In this document: piece by piece, positions 26,191 through 34,393 of the stretch
Layout: each line of letters starts with the position of its first letter
Position numbering within the stretch: the stretch's first letter is position 1
DNA from: Chloroflexota bacterium
Lineage (GTDB): Bacteria > Chloroflexota > Anaerolineae > J102
Assembly (NCBI GenBank): GCA_013151415.1
Contig: JAADII010000043.1
Location: 1 to 50,924, forward strand
Length of the DNA: 50,924 nt
Direction of reading: 5' to 3'
Made by a program: the position numbers and the translations under genes
Notes under the pieces: model-generated
Databases searched by the model: none
What the model saw: the letters and a program-made list of their open reading frames with translations, nothing else
What the model was told of the DNA's origin: nothing

Positions 26191-27144
26191 TCACTCTTTG
26201 GGCCTCCATTGCGGATGAATGTCGTCCGCGGGGTTGTTGGTCAGGCGTTTCACATTGGAGCCGTCGGCGTCCATGATATAGACCTCGATGTTGCCATCGC
26301 GATCGGAAATGAATGCTATGCGCGAGCCGTCGGGCGACCAGGCCGGATCGCCATCTTCGGCCGGATTATTGGTGATGTTTATAAGCTCGCGGCTCTCGAG
26401 ATCGAGCACATAAATCTCCATATTGCCATCGCGATCGCTCATAAAGGCCACGCGCCGACCATCAGGAGAAAACGCGGGGTTTGTGTCGCGAGCGGGATGA
26501 TTGGTCAGATTCTCTTCGCTTCCGTCTGCGCGGCGCAAATAGATCTCTTCATTTGCGTCGCGCGTGGACATAAAGACAATAAGCCGGCCATCGGGCGACC
26601 AATCCCCAAACATGTCCAATCCCAATTCCGAGGTCATGCGCTTAGCGCCAACGCCATCCACATTCACGGTCCATAATTTGGGGTTGGCCTGCACTTCAAG
26701 CGATCCCCCTTGGCCGGGCACGCGGTAAGTGCGGTTGGAGAGGAAAAGCAGTTTTGCGCCGTCGGGCGACCAAGCCGGATCGACATTGAACCCGCCGCCA
26801 TTGGTGACGCGCACCACCTCGCCGCTTTCAATATCCAAAATGTGAATATCGGGATTCCCCTCCCTTTCAGATGCGAACGCGAGGCGTTGGCCGTCGGGCG
26901 ACCAAGAAGGCATGCCATCATAGGCCGGATTTTGCGTCAGATTGACGAGATTTTCACCGTCCTCGTCCACCATATAGATTTCTGCGTTGCCATCGCGATA
27001 ACTTTCGAACGCGATTTGCTCTTTCGCGCCAAAGCTCTGGCACGCGGTGAGCAGGGATAGGGCGGTCAGGAGAAACGCGACCCGCGTCAGCGCGGCCCAG
27101 ATTGGCGCGTTTTTTCGCCATTTCGAAAACGATTTCATTAACAT
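26191..27144 (-). CDS. TolB-like beta-propeller lipoprotein (PD40 repeats)
   Basis: About 317 residues. A signal segment ends in the lipobox LLTAC, followed by six PD40/TolB-type blades, each ending like W-S-P-D-G-x-x-I/L-A-F-x-S-D/E-R (for example PAWSPDGSRIAFISDRDGN). The propeller would sit outside the membrane and bind protein or glycan. No Pal or TolA-like partner is near. Start: ATG codons at 27144 and 27138 and a GTG at 27150 are all in frame; a weak GGAT lies upstream of the first. A closed single-gene unit; function unknown. Confidence 0.88.
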   Translation of the reverse strand: MLMKSFSKWRKNAPIWAALTRVAFLLTALSLLTACQSFGAKEQIAFESYRDGNAEIYMVDEDGENLVNLTQNPAYDGMPSWSPDGQRLAFASEREGNPDIHILDIESGEVVRVTNGGGFNVDPAWSPDGAKLLFLSNRTYRVPGQGGSLEVQANPKLWTVNVDGVGAKRMTSELGLDMFGDWSPDGRLIVFMSTRDANEEIYLRRADGSEENLTNHPARDTNPAFSPDGRRVAFMSDRDGNMEIYVLDLESRELINITNNPAEDGDPAWSPDGSRIAFISDRDGNIEVYIMDADGSNVKRLTNNPADDIHPQWRPKE

Positions 27145-27150
27145 AATCAC

Positions 27151-27353
27151 AAAATCATCCGGGTTTTAGCCATAAAACACCGCCAAAACCGGGGGATTTG
27201 TTGTGGAAAGCGAATCACTCTGAAAACGATTTCAGGGGCCAAAGCCCCAGAGACCCAAACCGTGAACAGTGAACCGCAAAAAGAGAAGAACCCCAGCCCA
27301 AACCGCGACCGCGATTTGAACCAGGGTCGATGAACAAAGAAAAGGATCGACGA
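27151..27353. other. Intergenic region downstream of the ABC transporter
   Basis: Holds GGGGC-caaa-GCCCC (27235-27248), a small hairpin, and a pair of seven-base units (C/A)GTGAAC (27261-27274). No gene, and no clear terminator for the transporter operon. Confidence 0.4.
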
Positions 27354-28553
27354 CTATTCACCGCGCAATCGCGGGTCGAAGGCGTCGCGAAGGCCGTCAC
27401 CCAAGAAATTGAAGGCCAACACCGTGAGGGTGAGGGCCACGCTGGGCACGAGCACAGTCCAGGGCGCCGCGCGTAATCCCTGATAGTTTTCTGAGATCAT
27501 ATTCCCCCAACTGGGGCGAGGCGGGTTGATGCCCAGGCCAATGAAGCTGAGAAACGCCTCCAGGAAAATGTAGCCCGGAATGGCCAAAGTTTCGTAGACG
27601 ATGGCCGGGCCGAGAATGTTGGGCAACAGGTGCTGCGAAATGATGCGACGATCGGTGGCGCCGATCGCGCGCGCGGCCTCCACAAATTCCTTTTTCTTGA
27701 CGCTGAGCACCTGGCCACGCGTGATACGAGCCATGCCCAGCCAGTTGAGAAGCCCTAACGCGATAAAGAGAAAGAACATGCCGCCGAAGGCATTGTCGAT
27801 TTCCACCAGACTGGCCATAAAACTGCGACCGGTGCGCATGACCAAAACAATGAACAAGGCGAACGAGAGCACAATGGCTCCGGCCAGAAATATGAAAAGA
27901 TATTGAATTCCGCCGCCATCCTCGCGCCGCGCCAGCATGACGCCGGCCACAACCGCGACCCCAAAGATAAGGGCCACGGCCCAGCCAAACCAGTCTGGCA
28001 AAACAAACTGCCCCGAAACGGTGCTGCTTTGTTGCCTGGCCACGGCTTTGAAATACACTTGCATCAAAATAATGAACACGAGCAGGGGCAGCGCATAGAG
28101 AAAATCGACCAACCGCATCAGCAAGTTATCGATGGCGGGTCGGCTGTAGCCCGATATCAAACCAATGAGCATGCCAACGATCAAGCTTACGGTCGCGCCC
28201 ACAAAGCCCACGGCCAACGAAACCTGAGCGCCGTAAAGCGTGCGGCTGAGAAGATCTCGCCCCAAATAATCCGCACCCAGGATGAAAATCTTACCCTGAT
28301 ATTCTTCGGCTCGGCCCGTATAAGGAGCGCCGGGAGGCGCGAGGTTATCGTAAAGGCTGGTCCGATCATAAGGGAACGGCGCGATGAGATCGGTCACCGG
28401 CGGAATGGCGATGATGATTTCCAAAACGATGAAAACCAAGGCCGCGATCGCGACCTTGTTCTTGAAAAGCTGATTCATCGCGTCGCGCAACGGCGACCGC
28501 GGTTTTCGCGTGGTGAAATCAACCCTGGGAGCGGTGTCAGTAGCTGCTGCCAT
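27354..28553 (-). CDS. ABC transporter permease, OppC/DppC family, with insert
   Basis: 399 residues. Hallmarks are the N-terminal OppC segment (LRDAMNQLFKNKVAIAALVF), GADYLGRDLLSRTLYGAQVS, the EAA loop EAARAIGATDRRIISQHLLP, and FNFLGDGLRDAFDPRLRG at the end. Family members usually have about 300 residues. The extra length is an insert of about 100 residues between the LLVFIILMQVY helix and the LGLLNWLGMARITRGQ region, bearing one to three added hydrophobic helices and a Ser-rich loop. It acts with the adjacent OppB-type permease as the membrane channel. The start at 28553 has GGAG six bases upstream. Last gene of the transporter run. Confidence 0.93.
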   Translation of the reverse strand: MAAATDTAPRVDFTTRKPRSPLRDAMNQLFKNKVAIAALVFIVLEIIIAIPPVTDLIAPFPYDRTSLYDNLAPPGAPYTGRAEEYQGKIFILGADYLGRDLLSRTLYGAQVSLAVGFVGATVSLIVGMLIGLISGYSRPAIDNLLMRLVDFLYALPLLVFIILMQVYFKAVARQQSSTVSGQFVLPDWFGWAVALIFGVAVVAGVMLARREDGGGIQYLFIFLAGAIVLSFALFIVLVMRTGRSFMASLVEIDNAFGGMFFLFIALGLLNWLGMARITRGQVLSVKKKEFVEAARAIGATDRRIISQHLLPNILGPAIVYETLAIPGYIFLEAFLSFIGLGINPPRPSWGNMISENYQGLRAAPWTVLVPSVALTLTVLAFNFLGDGLRDAFDPRLRGE

Positions 28554-28732
28554 ATGCGTCTCCGAAAATGATATAGAAGAATTGCCTGTTACAAGCGGTG
28601 CATGACGAGCGCTGCTGGGCAAAGCCACACGTTCAGGATGAGGGGTGCGTCATACGCGGCGCTCGCCTCTATTCGTGAAGCTCAAACAATGTGCGCCAAG
28701 TCATGCATGGCCAGAAGTTGGGTGGATAAAGC

Positions 28733-29803
28733 CTATTCGAGCCGCACGCGCGGGTCGAGCCAGGCATAGGTGATGTCCACAAGCATGTTGGCGATGACGA
28801 TGGCCACGGCGTAGAGCAAGGTGGTGCCCAAAACCACCGGATAATCGCGATTGCCCACACTGGTCACGAAATGCCGTCCCAAACCTGGAATGGCGAAAAT
28901 CTGTTCAACGACGAAGGTGCCCGTGAGCACGCCGGCAAACATCGGCCCCAAAATGGTGACCACAGGGATGAGGCTGTTCTTTAGAGCGTGCCGCACGATG
29001 ACGGCCCGCTCGCGCAAGCCCTTGGCCCGAGCAGTGCGGATGTAGTCCTCGCGAATCACCTGAAGCAAGCTGCCGCGCGTGAGACGAGCCAAAACGGCCG
29101 AAAGCCCCGTCCCCAATGTCACCACCGGCAAAACCGCATGATGGAAGAAATCAAAGGTTGGCTTGGGAATCAGGTTCACCCACATGGGAACAGGTTCGCC
29201 CGCGGCAATATATTGCTGAGCAATATTTGAAAAGAGGGGTTCGGCCTTCCAGGTGGCCACCGGAAACCAGCCTAACTTAAGAGCAAACACCCATATAAGG
29301 AATGGGCCCAATACGACATTGGAAATGGATACGCCAAGGATGGCGATGAATGTGGCCGAATAATCAAGCGGCGTGTTATGTTTGAGCGCAGCAATAATGC
29401 CAGCCGGAATGCCTATGCCTATGCCCAACAGCATGGCCAAAAAACCCAACTGCATGGAAATCGGCAGGGCGGTGGAAATAATATCGTTCACTGTGCGCCC
29501 GCGGTAGCGAAAAGAGGGGCCCAAATCGCCCAATAAAACGCCCTTGCTGCTCACCCCTTCTTCGCTCCCTTCAGGGCGGCAAATGGCGTCGCCAATCAGG
29601 TAAGAGCAAAACTGCATCCACATGGGATCGTTCAGGTGGTATTTGGCCTCGAGATTCTTCACCACCGCCGGCGGCAAGCTCTTGTCACCCGCAAAATCGA
29701 AGGGCCCGCCCGGAATCGCGCGCACCAAAGCAAAGGTGAAAAAGGTCACCAGCAATAATACAGGGATAGTCCAGATAATGCGTCGAATGACGAATTGTAA
29801 CAT
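28733..29803 (-). CDS. ABC transporter permease, OppB/DppB family
   Basis: 356 residues. MLQFVIRRIIWTIPVLLLVT is the classic OppB start; the EAA loop is TARAKGLRERAVIVRHALKN; the end is YAWLDPRVRLE. An extracytoplasmic segment around residues 45-85 (EAKYHLNDPMWMQF and a Cys-containing loop) is typical. It forms the channel with the OppC-type permease and is fed by a peptide-binding lipoprotein upstream. The intervening 202 bases hold the heptamer array described separately, which probably separates transcript levels of binding protein and permeases. Confidence 0.95.
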   Translation of the reverse strand: MLQFVIRRIIWTIPVLLLVTFFTFALVRAIPGGPFDFAGDKSLPPAVVKNLEAKYHLNDPMWMQFCSYLIGDAICRPEGSEEGVSSKGVLLGDLGPSFRYRGRTVNDIISTALPISMQLGFLAMLLGIGIGIPAGIIAALKHNTPLDYSATFIAILGVSISNVVLGPFLIWVFALKLGWFPVATWKAEPLFSNIAQQYIAAGEPVPMWVNLIPKPTFDFFHHAVLPVVTLGTGLSAVLARLTRGSLLQVIREDYIRTARAKGLRERAVIVRHALKNSLIPVVTILGPMFAGVLTGTFVVEQIFAIPGLGRHFVTSVGNRDYPVVLGTTLLYAVAIVIANMLVDITYAWLDPRVRLE

Positions 29804-29828
29804 AGCCTCGACACCTTAGGGTGAATTA

Positions 29829-29940
29829 GGATATTAGATATTAGATGCTGGATATTAGATATTGGGTATTAGATACTGGGTATTGGGGATCCGGCATCCA
29901 ATATCCAAACACCCAATACCCAATATCCACCACCTAATAT
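29829..29940. repeat. Inverted array of 16 heptamers (RGRTATT / AATAYCC)
   Basis: 112 bases divide exactly into 16 units of seven. The left half is nine units of form RGRTATT (such as GGATATT, AGATATT, GGGTATT); the right half consists of complements (AATATCC, AATACCC). Centre is near GGGGATC/CGGCATC. A transcript would fold into one long imperfect hairpin. It lies between the binding-protein stop and the OppB-type permease start. The period is exact by direct count; similar short-heptamer families are known in some bacteria, but this set I cannot match. Confidence 0.8.
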
Positions 29941-30005
29941 CATGTGATGGATGAGGCTGGCGGCCTCGCGTGGCGAAACCGCCAGCCTCGTGCAGGCAGT
30001 GAGAA

Positions 30006-31886
30006 TTATTGGAGACCCAGGGCCGCCTTCTTGGCTTCCCAATCGATCTTCCAGGTGTAAATGCCAGGAGGTCCCACCGTGCCGTAGGTGCGGTAGGTGA
30101 CCCAAGGCTTGGTCACGCTGACCGAGGTGTAGTAGTAGATGGGAGCCATCGCGGCCGCCTCTTCCACCAGAATCTCCTCGCCGCGCTTGTACAGCGCTTT
30201 GCGCTCTTCAGGATCGGTGGAAGCGCGAGCCTTGCGCATCAGCTCAACGAACTCGTCGTTGGACCAGCGGACGCGGTTGGCGCCGATTTCGGGGTTGAAG
30301 ACCTCGTTCAGCCAGTTGTTCTGATCGGGGTAGTCAGCGCACCAACCCAGGCGGAAGACATGAGGCACCTCCTCGATGGGCGTGTCCTTCTTGATGGTGT
30401 TCAGATACACCTTCCATTCCTGGTTCTCGATGGCCACGTCCACGTTGAGGGCGTCCTTCCACATGGCGGCAATGGCCTGCGCGATGCGGGCGTGACCCTC
30501 AGAGGTGTTGTGCATCAGGGTGATGGTGCCCAGTTCGGAGCCATCGGCATAACCGGCGTCGGCCAGCCAGCCCTTGGCCATTTCGACGGCCGCATCATAG
30601 CCGGTGCCGCCCATGTCCTCGGGCAAGGCCCACGGAGCGATGTCGGGATCCAGGGCCGCGCTGCCGAAGATCATGCTGGGAGCGAAGGTGTTGGCCGGGA
30701 TCTGGCCGCCCTTGGTCACGTTCTCCACAAGGCCTTTGCGGTCGATGGCGGCCGAGAGCGCGCGGCGCACATTGGCGTCATCCACCGGAGCTTTGGTGTT
30801 GATGAAGCCGTAGTAGTAGGTGCAGGGCGCCGTGGTGACGGTGAATTCCTTGCTCAGAACAGGATCGGATTTCACGCGATCGATCTCGTCTGAAGGCACG
30901 CCGGCCACATCCAGGTCGCCCGCCTCATACATGGCGAAAGCGGTGGAGGCCTCGGTGACCATCACATACTGAATCACGTCGAGTTGGACCTCATCCGCAC
31001 CCCACCAGTGAGGGTTCTTGCGGAGTTCCATGCTGTCATCATGAGCCCATTTGCTCAGCACCATGGGGCCGTTGGTCCAAATGATGCCCGGCTCGATCCA
31101 GCGCTCGGCTTTCTCTTCGATCACCTCTTGCGGCATGGGGAACGCGACCCACATGCTGGCGATGGAGGGGAAGTAAGGCGCGGGATCGGCCAACGTGAAC
31201 TTGATGGTGTAGTCATCGATGACTTCCACGCCCAGCGCATCGATCAGCGCCTGAACTTCCTCATCGCTCATCGCGCCCACATCGGCGGTGTTGAGCTCCT
31301 CGCCGCCCTTGATGATGTAGAGCACGTAGGCGTAATCAGAAGCTGTGCGCGGATCCAGGGTGCGGCGCACGCCATAGGCCACATCATTGGCCGTCACCGG
31401 GCGCATCACCTCGATCTCGCCGGTGCCGGTGTTGTACTTCACCCAATTATTGTCCTGGCGCAGCTTGAAGGTGTACTCCGTGCCGTCCTCCGAAACCTCC
31501 CACGATTCGGCCAGGTAGGGAACCGGCTCGTTGGTTTCCGCATCGATCCAGGTGAGACCTGCGAACAGATCACCCAGAACCTGGATGGAGGCCGAGTCGG
31601 TGGCGAGAGCCGGATCCAGAGTCGGAGGCTCGGTGCCCAGGTTCAGGTTAATGGTCACTTCGGTTGCGGGCGGAGGCGTTGGCGTCACCTCGACGACCTT
31701 CTCTTTCTCGACTACGACCGTCTTCTCGACGACCTTTTCCACCTCCTTCTCGACCACGACCGTCTTTTCAACGACCACGGTGACCTCGACGACCTCAGGC
31801 TCGGCCGGCTGCTGGGCGCATGCCGCCAGCGCCAAAAGCGCCACGACAAGAACGAGAACCAGAGCCATCCACTTGTTGCGTGTCAT
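30006..31886 (-). CDS. Peptide ABC transporter substrate-binding lipoprotein (SBP_bac_5)
   Basis: 626 residues. Signal peptide with lipobox LAAC, then a highly charged linker of repeated VVVEK/VVEKEVEK (about residues 32-68), then the two-lobe binding domain in the usual order: TEPPTLDPALA early, GPMVLSKWAHDDSMELRKNP in the middle, NVRRALSAAIDRKGLV later, and ALYKRGEEILVEEAA near the end. It captures oligopeptides or similar ligands outside the membrane. AGGAGGAG precedes the ATG inside a small palindrome (CTCCTAGGAG). It is the third gene of the leftward transporter run, after the two ATPase genes. Confidence 0.96.
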   Translation of the reverse strand: MTRNKWMALVLVLVVALLALAACAQQPAEPEVVEVTVVVEKTVVVEKEVEKVVEKTVVVEKEKVVEVTPTPPPATEVTINLNLGTEPPTLDPALATDSASIQVLGDLFAGLTWIDAETNEPVPYLAESWEVSEDGTEYTFKLRQDNNWVKYNTGTGEIEVMRPVTANDVAYGVRRTLDPRTASDYAYVLYIIKGGEELNTADVGAMSDEEVQALIDALGVEVIDDYTIKFTLADPAPYFPSIASMWVAFPMPQEVIEEKAERWIEPGIIWTNGPMVLSKWAHDDSMELRKNPHWWGADEVQLDVIQYVMVTEASTAFAMYEAGDLDVAGVPSDEIDRVKSDPVLSKEFTVTTAPCTYYYGFINTKAPVDDANVRRALSAAIDRKGLVENVTKGGQIPANTFAPSMIFGSAALDPDIAPWALPEDMGGTGYDAAVEMAKGWLADAGYADGSELGTITLMHNTSEGHARIAQAIAAMWKDALNVDVAIENQEWKVYLNTIKKDTPIEEVPHVFRLGWCADYPDQNNWLNEVFNPEIGANRVRWSNDEFVELMRKARASTDPEERKALYKRGEEILVEEAAAMAPIYYYTSVSVTKPWVTYRTYGTVGPPGIYTWKIDWEAKKAALGLQ

Positions 31887-32149
31887 AGTTTTCTCCTCCT
31901 AGGAGTCAGGTTGGGAGTAGTATGACGCAGCCCCCTTTGGGAACTGCATCGCCGAAGGGACTGTGCGTCAGCTTGCCAGGCTGGTCACAATCACAACATG
32001 GATTGTTAAGCGTTCTATCACCTCCTCGTGATAAGGATTGGGAAAGTACCGAGCAACGGCTCTCCGCTGGAATAGCGTCCGTCTCCTCGCTCGAGAAGCG
32101 CTCAAGCGCTTTTGACAAACGCTCAAAAACCGGTGAGGGAGCCAAGCTC
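31887..32149. other. Intergenic region before the binding-protein gene
   Basis: 263 bases. Holds the ribosome site palindrome CTCCTAGGAG (31896-31905) and the inverted element TCACCTCCTCGTGA. I could not find a convincing promoter on the minus strand, so the binding-protein gene may be read from the ATPase genes upstream. Confidence 0.4.
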
Positions 32150-33160
32150 TCAGTACAAATGGCAAGCCACCCAGTGCTCCTGGTCGTCCGCGCCGATGTT
32201 CTTCCATTCGGGATCGACTTCCGCGCAAATGTCCATCACCCGCGGGCAGCGCGTTCGGAAATTGCAGCCCGAAGGCGGATTGATGGGACTTGGCACATCG
32301 CCTTCCAAAATGATGCGCGTGCGCTTCTCCTCGATGTAAGGATCAGGAATGGGCACGGCCGATAAGAGAGCCTGAGTATAGGGGTGTTGGGGGTTCTCGT
32401 AAAGGGTGTCGTAGTCGGTCAATTCCACGATCTTCCCCAAGTACATCACGGCGATGCGATCGGAAATGTATCGCACCATCGAGAGATCGTGGGCGATGAA
32501 AAGATAAGTCAAACCAAACTCGATCTGCAAATCCTTCAACATATTCACGATCTGCGCCTGGATGGAAACATCCAACGCAGAGATCGGCTCATCGCAAACG
32601 ATGAAGTCTGGATTTAGAGCCAATGCTCGAGCCACGCCAATGCGCTGACGCTGCCCGCCGGAAAATTCGTGCGGATAGCGATTGACGAAATAAGGGTTCA
32701 GCCCCACCACGCGCAACAACTCTTGCACGCGCTCCCGCTTTTCTTTGCCTTTGGCAATATTGTGCACCTCCAGAGGTTCGCCAATGATGTTGCCCACGGT
32801 CATGCGGGGATTGAGCGACGCGTACGGATCCTGAAAGATCATTTGCATCCGTCGCCGCTGCTGACGCAAACGCTCTCCCTTCATGGTGGTCAGCTCCTCG
32901 CCCTCAAACTTGACGCTGCCGCCCGTGGGCTTGTATAGCTGCAAAATCGCGCGACCGGTGGTCGACTTGCCGCAACCCGACTCGCCCACCAAACCCAATG
33001 TTTCGCCTCGCTTGATGGTGAAGCTGACGCCATCCACCGCCTTCACATCGGCCACTTTGCGCTGGATAAGAATCCCCTTGGTGACGGGGAAGTACATTTT
33101 CAGATCATTGACTTCGAGGAGGACGTTGTTCTTGCTGTTCTCAGACACGTTGACCTCCAT
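32150..33160 (-). CDS. ABC transporter ATP-binding protein, OppF/DppF family
   Basis: 336 residues. Walker [14 protein letters not shown], signature [15 protein letters not shown], Walker [13 protein letters not shown], switch His in [14 protein letters not shown], and the oligopeptide-transporter C-terminal extension [15 protein letters not shown] with its Cys pattern (possible Fe-S site). It powers the adjacent permeases as a dimer with the OppD-type ATPase. Its start overlaps the end of that gene by 20 bases, which implies coupled translation. Confidence 0.96.
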   Translation of the reverse strand: MEVNVSENSKNNVLLEVNDLKMYFPVTKGILIQRKVADVKAVDGVSFTIKRGETLGLVGESGCGKSTTGRAILQLYKPTGGSVKFEGEELTTMKGERLRQQRRRMQMIFQDPYASLNPRMTVGNIIGEPLEVHNIAKGKEKRERVQELLRVVGLNPYFVNRYPHEFSGGQRQRIGVARALALNPDFIVCDEPISALDVSIQAQIVNMLKDLQIEFGLTYLFIAHDLSMVRYISDRIAVMYLGKIVELTDYDTLYENPQHPYTQALLSAVPIPDPYIEEKRTRIILEGDVPSPINPPSGCNFRTRCPRVMDICAEVDPEWKNIGADDQEHWVACHLY

Positions 33161-34151
33161 TCTTGGACTGGTCCGCGATCACATCTTCCCAGCGCCAACA
33201 GGCGACTCGATGCAAGGGCGTGACATAATCGGTGGGAGGATCTTCTTCGGTGCAACGATCCACCCTGTAAGAGCAACGCGGGGCGAACGGACACCCCGGC
33301 GGAAGATCGACCAAATCGGGGGGCAAACCCTCGATGGGAATCAATTTCTCATCGTGCCCCTGGTCCAGACGAGGAATGGATTTGAGCAAGCCGAGCGTGT
33401 AGGGATGATGAGGGTTGGCGTATAAGTCGTGCACCTCGGCCTCTTCCACGATCTTGCCCGCATACATCACAATCACCCGATCGGCAATGCCGGCCACCAC
33501 GCCTAAATCATGGGTGATCCAGATAATGGCCATGCCAATCTTTTCGCGCAATCCCTTGACCAGGTCCACAATCTGCGCCTGAATGGTCACATCCAAAGCC
33601 GTTGTGGGCTCATCGGCAATGAGCAATTGCGGGTTGCACGATAACCCCATGGCAATCATCACGCGCTGGCGCATGCCGCCCGAAAACTGGTGGGGATAAT
33701 CGTCCAGGCGTTTCTCCGCTCCCGGAATGCCCACCATCTCCAGCAGTTCAATGGCTCGCTTCCGGGCTTGCTCTTTATCCATGCCCAGATGCAACTGAAG
33801 CGCCTCCATGATCTGAAAGCCGATGGTGAGCACGGGATTGAGCGAGGTCATGGGATCCTGAAAGATCATGGCGATGCGATTGCCGCGCACTTGCCGGATC
33901 TCATCATCGCTCATTTGTAAAAGATCCCTGCCCTCGAACAACACTTCACCTGCCACAATTTTTCCCGGCGGCTGGGGGATAAGCCGAATCAAGGACATGA
34001 CGCCCACGCTTTTGCCGCAACCGCTCTCCCCTACAATGGCCAGTAGTTCGCCCTTATCGAGCTTGTAGGAAATGCCGTTCACAGCCTGAACGACGCCTTC
34101 CTCCGTGAAAAAGTAGGTCTTAAGTCCTTTGACCTCGAGTAATGTGGTCAT
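33141..34151 (-). CDS. ABC transporter ATP-binding protein, OppD/DppD family
   Basis: 336 residues. Walker [13 protein letters not shown], signature [15 protein letters not shown], Walker [13 protein letters not shown], His switch in [13 protein letters not shown], and the C-terminal [14 protein letters not shown] extension. I chose MTTLLEVKG (ATG 34151) because AAGGA stands six bases before it, while it touches the alternative ATG at 34157 directly. The gene opens the leftward ATPase-binding protein-permease order. Two promoter-like pairs lie upstream. Confidence 0.95.
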   Translation of the reverse strand: MTTLLEVKGLKTYFFTEEGVVQAVNGISYKLDKGELLAIVGESGCGKSVGVMSLIRLIPQPPGKIVAGEVLFEGRDLLQMSDDEIRQVRGNRIAMIFQDPMTSLNPVLTIGFQIMEALQLHLGMDKEQARKRAIELLEMVGIPGAEKRLDDYPHQFSGGMRQRVMIAMGLSCNPQLLIADEPTTALDVTIQAQIVDLVKGLREKIGMAIIWITHDLGVVAGIADRVIVMYAGKIVEEAEVHDLYANPHHPYTLGLLKSIPRLDQGHDEKLIPIEGLPPDLVDLPPGCPFAPRCSYRVDRCTEEDPPTDYVTPLHRVACWRWEDVIADQSKNGGQRV

Positions 34152-34245
34152 TGCCATTCCTTTTTGCGATGAAGCCAAATTCAATGAAAACCAAACATGA
34201 GCACACGCGACGCTCCTGCAGCGTTGAAGCAGCGTCGGGAAAATC

Positions 34246-34274
34246 ATTATAAGGCCAGCGCCAACGACGCGCAA
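34246..34274 (-). promoter_or_regulatory. Second promoter of the peptide transporter operon
   Basis: On the minus strand, -35 TTGCGC (34274-34269), 17-base spacer, -10 TATAAT (34251-34246). It lies about 30 bases downstream of the first pair. The transcript then passes a seven-base stem (CGACGCT/AGCGTCG, 34208-34237) before the OppD-type start. Confidence 0.45.
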
Positions 34275-34275
34275 A

Positions 34276-34305
34276 AGTGTATCACGCCGTTTGTGGCGAT
34301 GTCAA
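34276..34305 (-). promoter_or_regulatory. First promoter of the peptide transporter operon
   Basis: On the minus strand, -35 TTGACA (34305-34300), 18-base spacer, -10 TACACT (34281-34276), with a GTG-a extension upstream of the -10. Leader to the start codon is about 118 bases. Confidence 0.6.
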
Positions 34306-34393
34306 GCAAGTTACAAAGTGCAAGAAGCTTACAATAATTCTCGCCGCCCGCGCAACTTCGTCATAGGCGAAGAAGGATATCTTCGCAAAGGCG

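Noticed and set aside
27235-27248. GGGGC-caaa-GCCCC hairpin as terminator of the ABC transporter operon
   Set aside because: Only five pairs and no T-run on the minus strand.
30009-30893. A 294-codon frame opposite to the binding-protein gene
   Set aside because: Codon shadow: Gly/Val/His-rich, no ribosome site, fully inside a well-supported gene.
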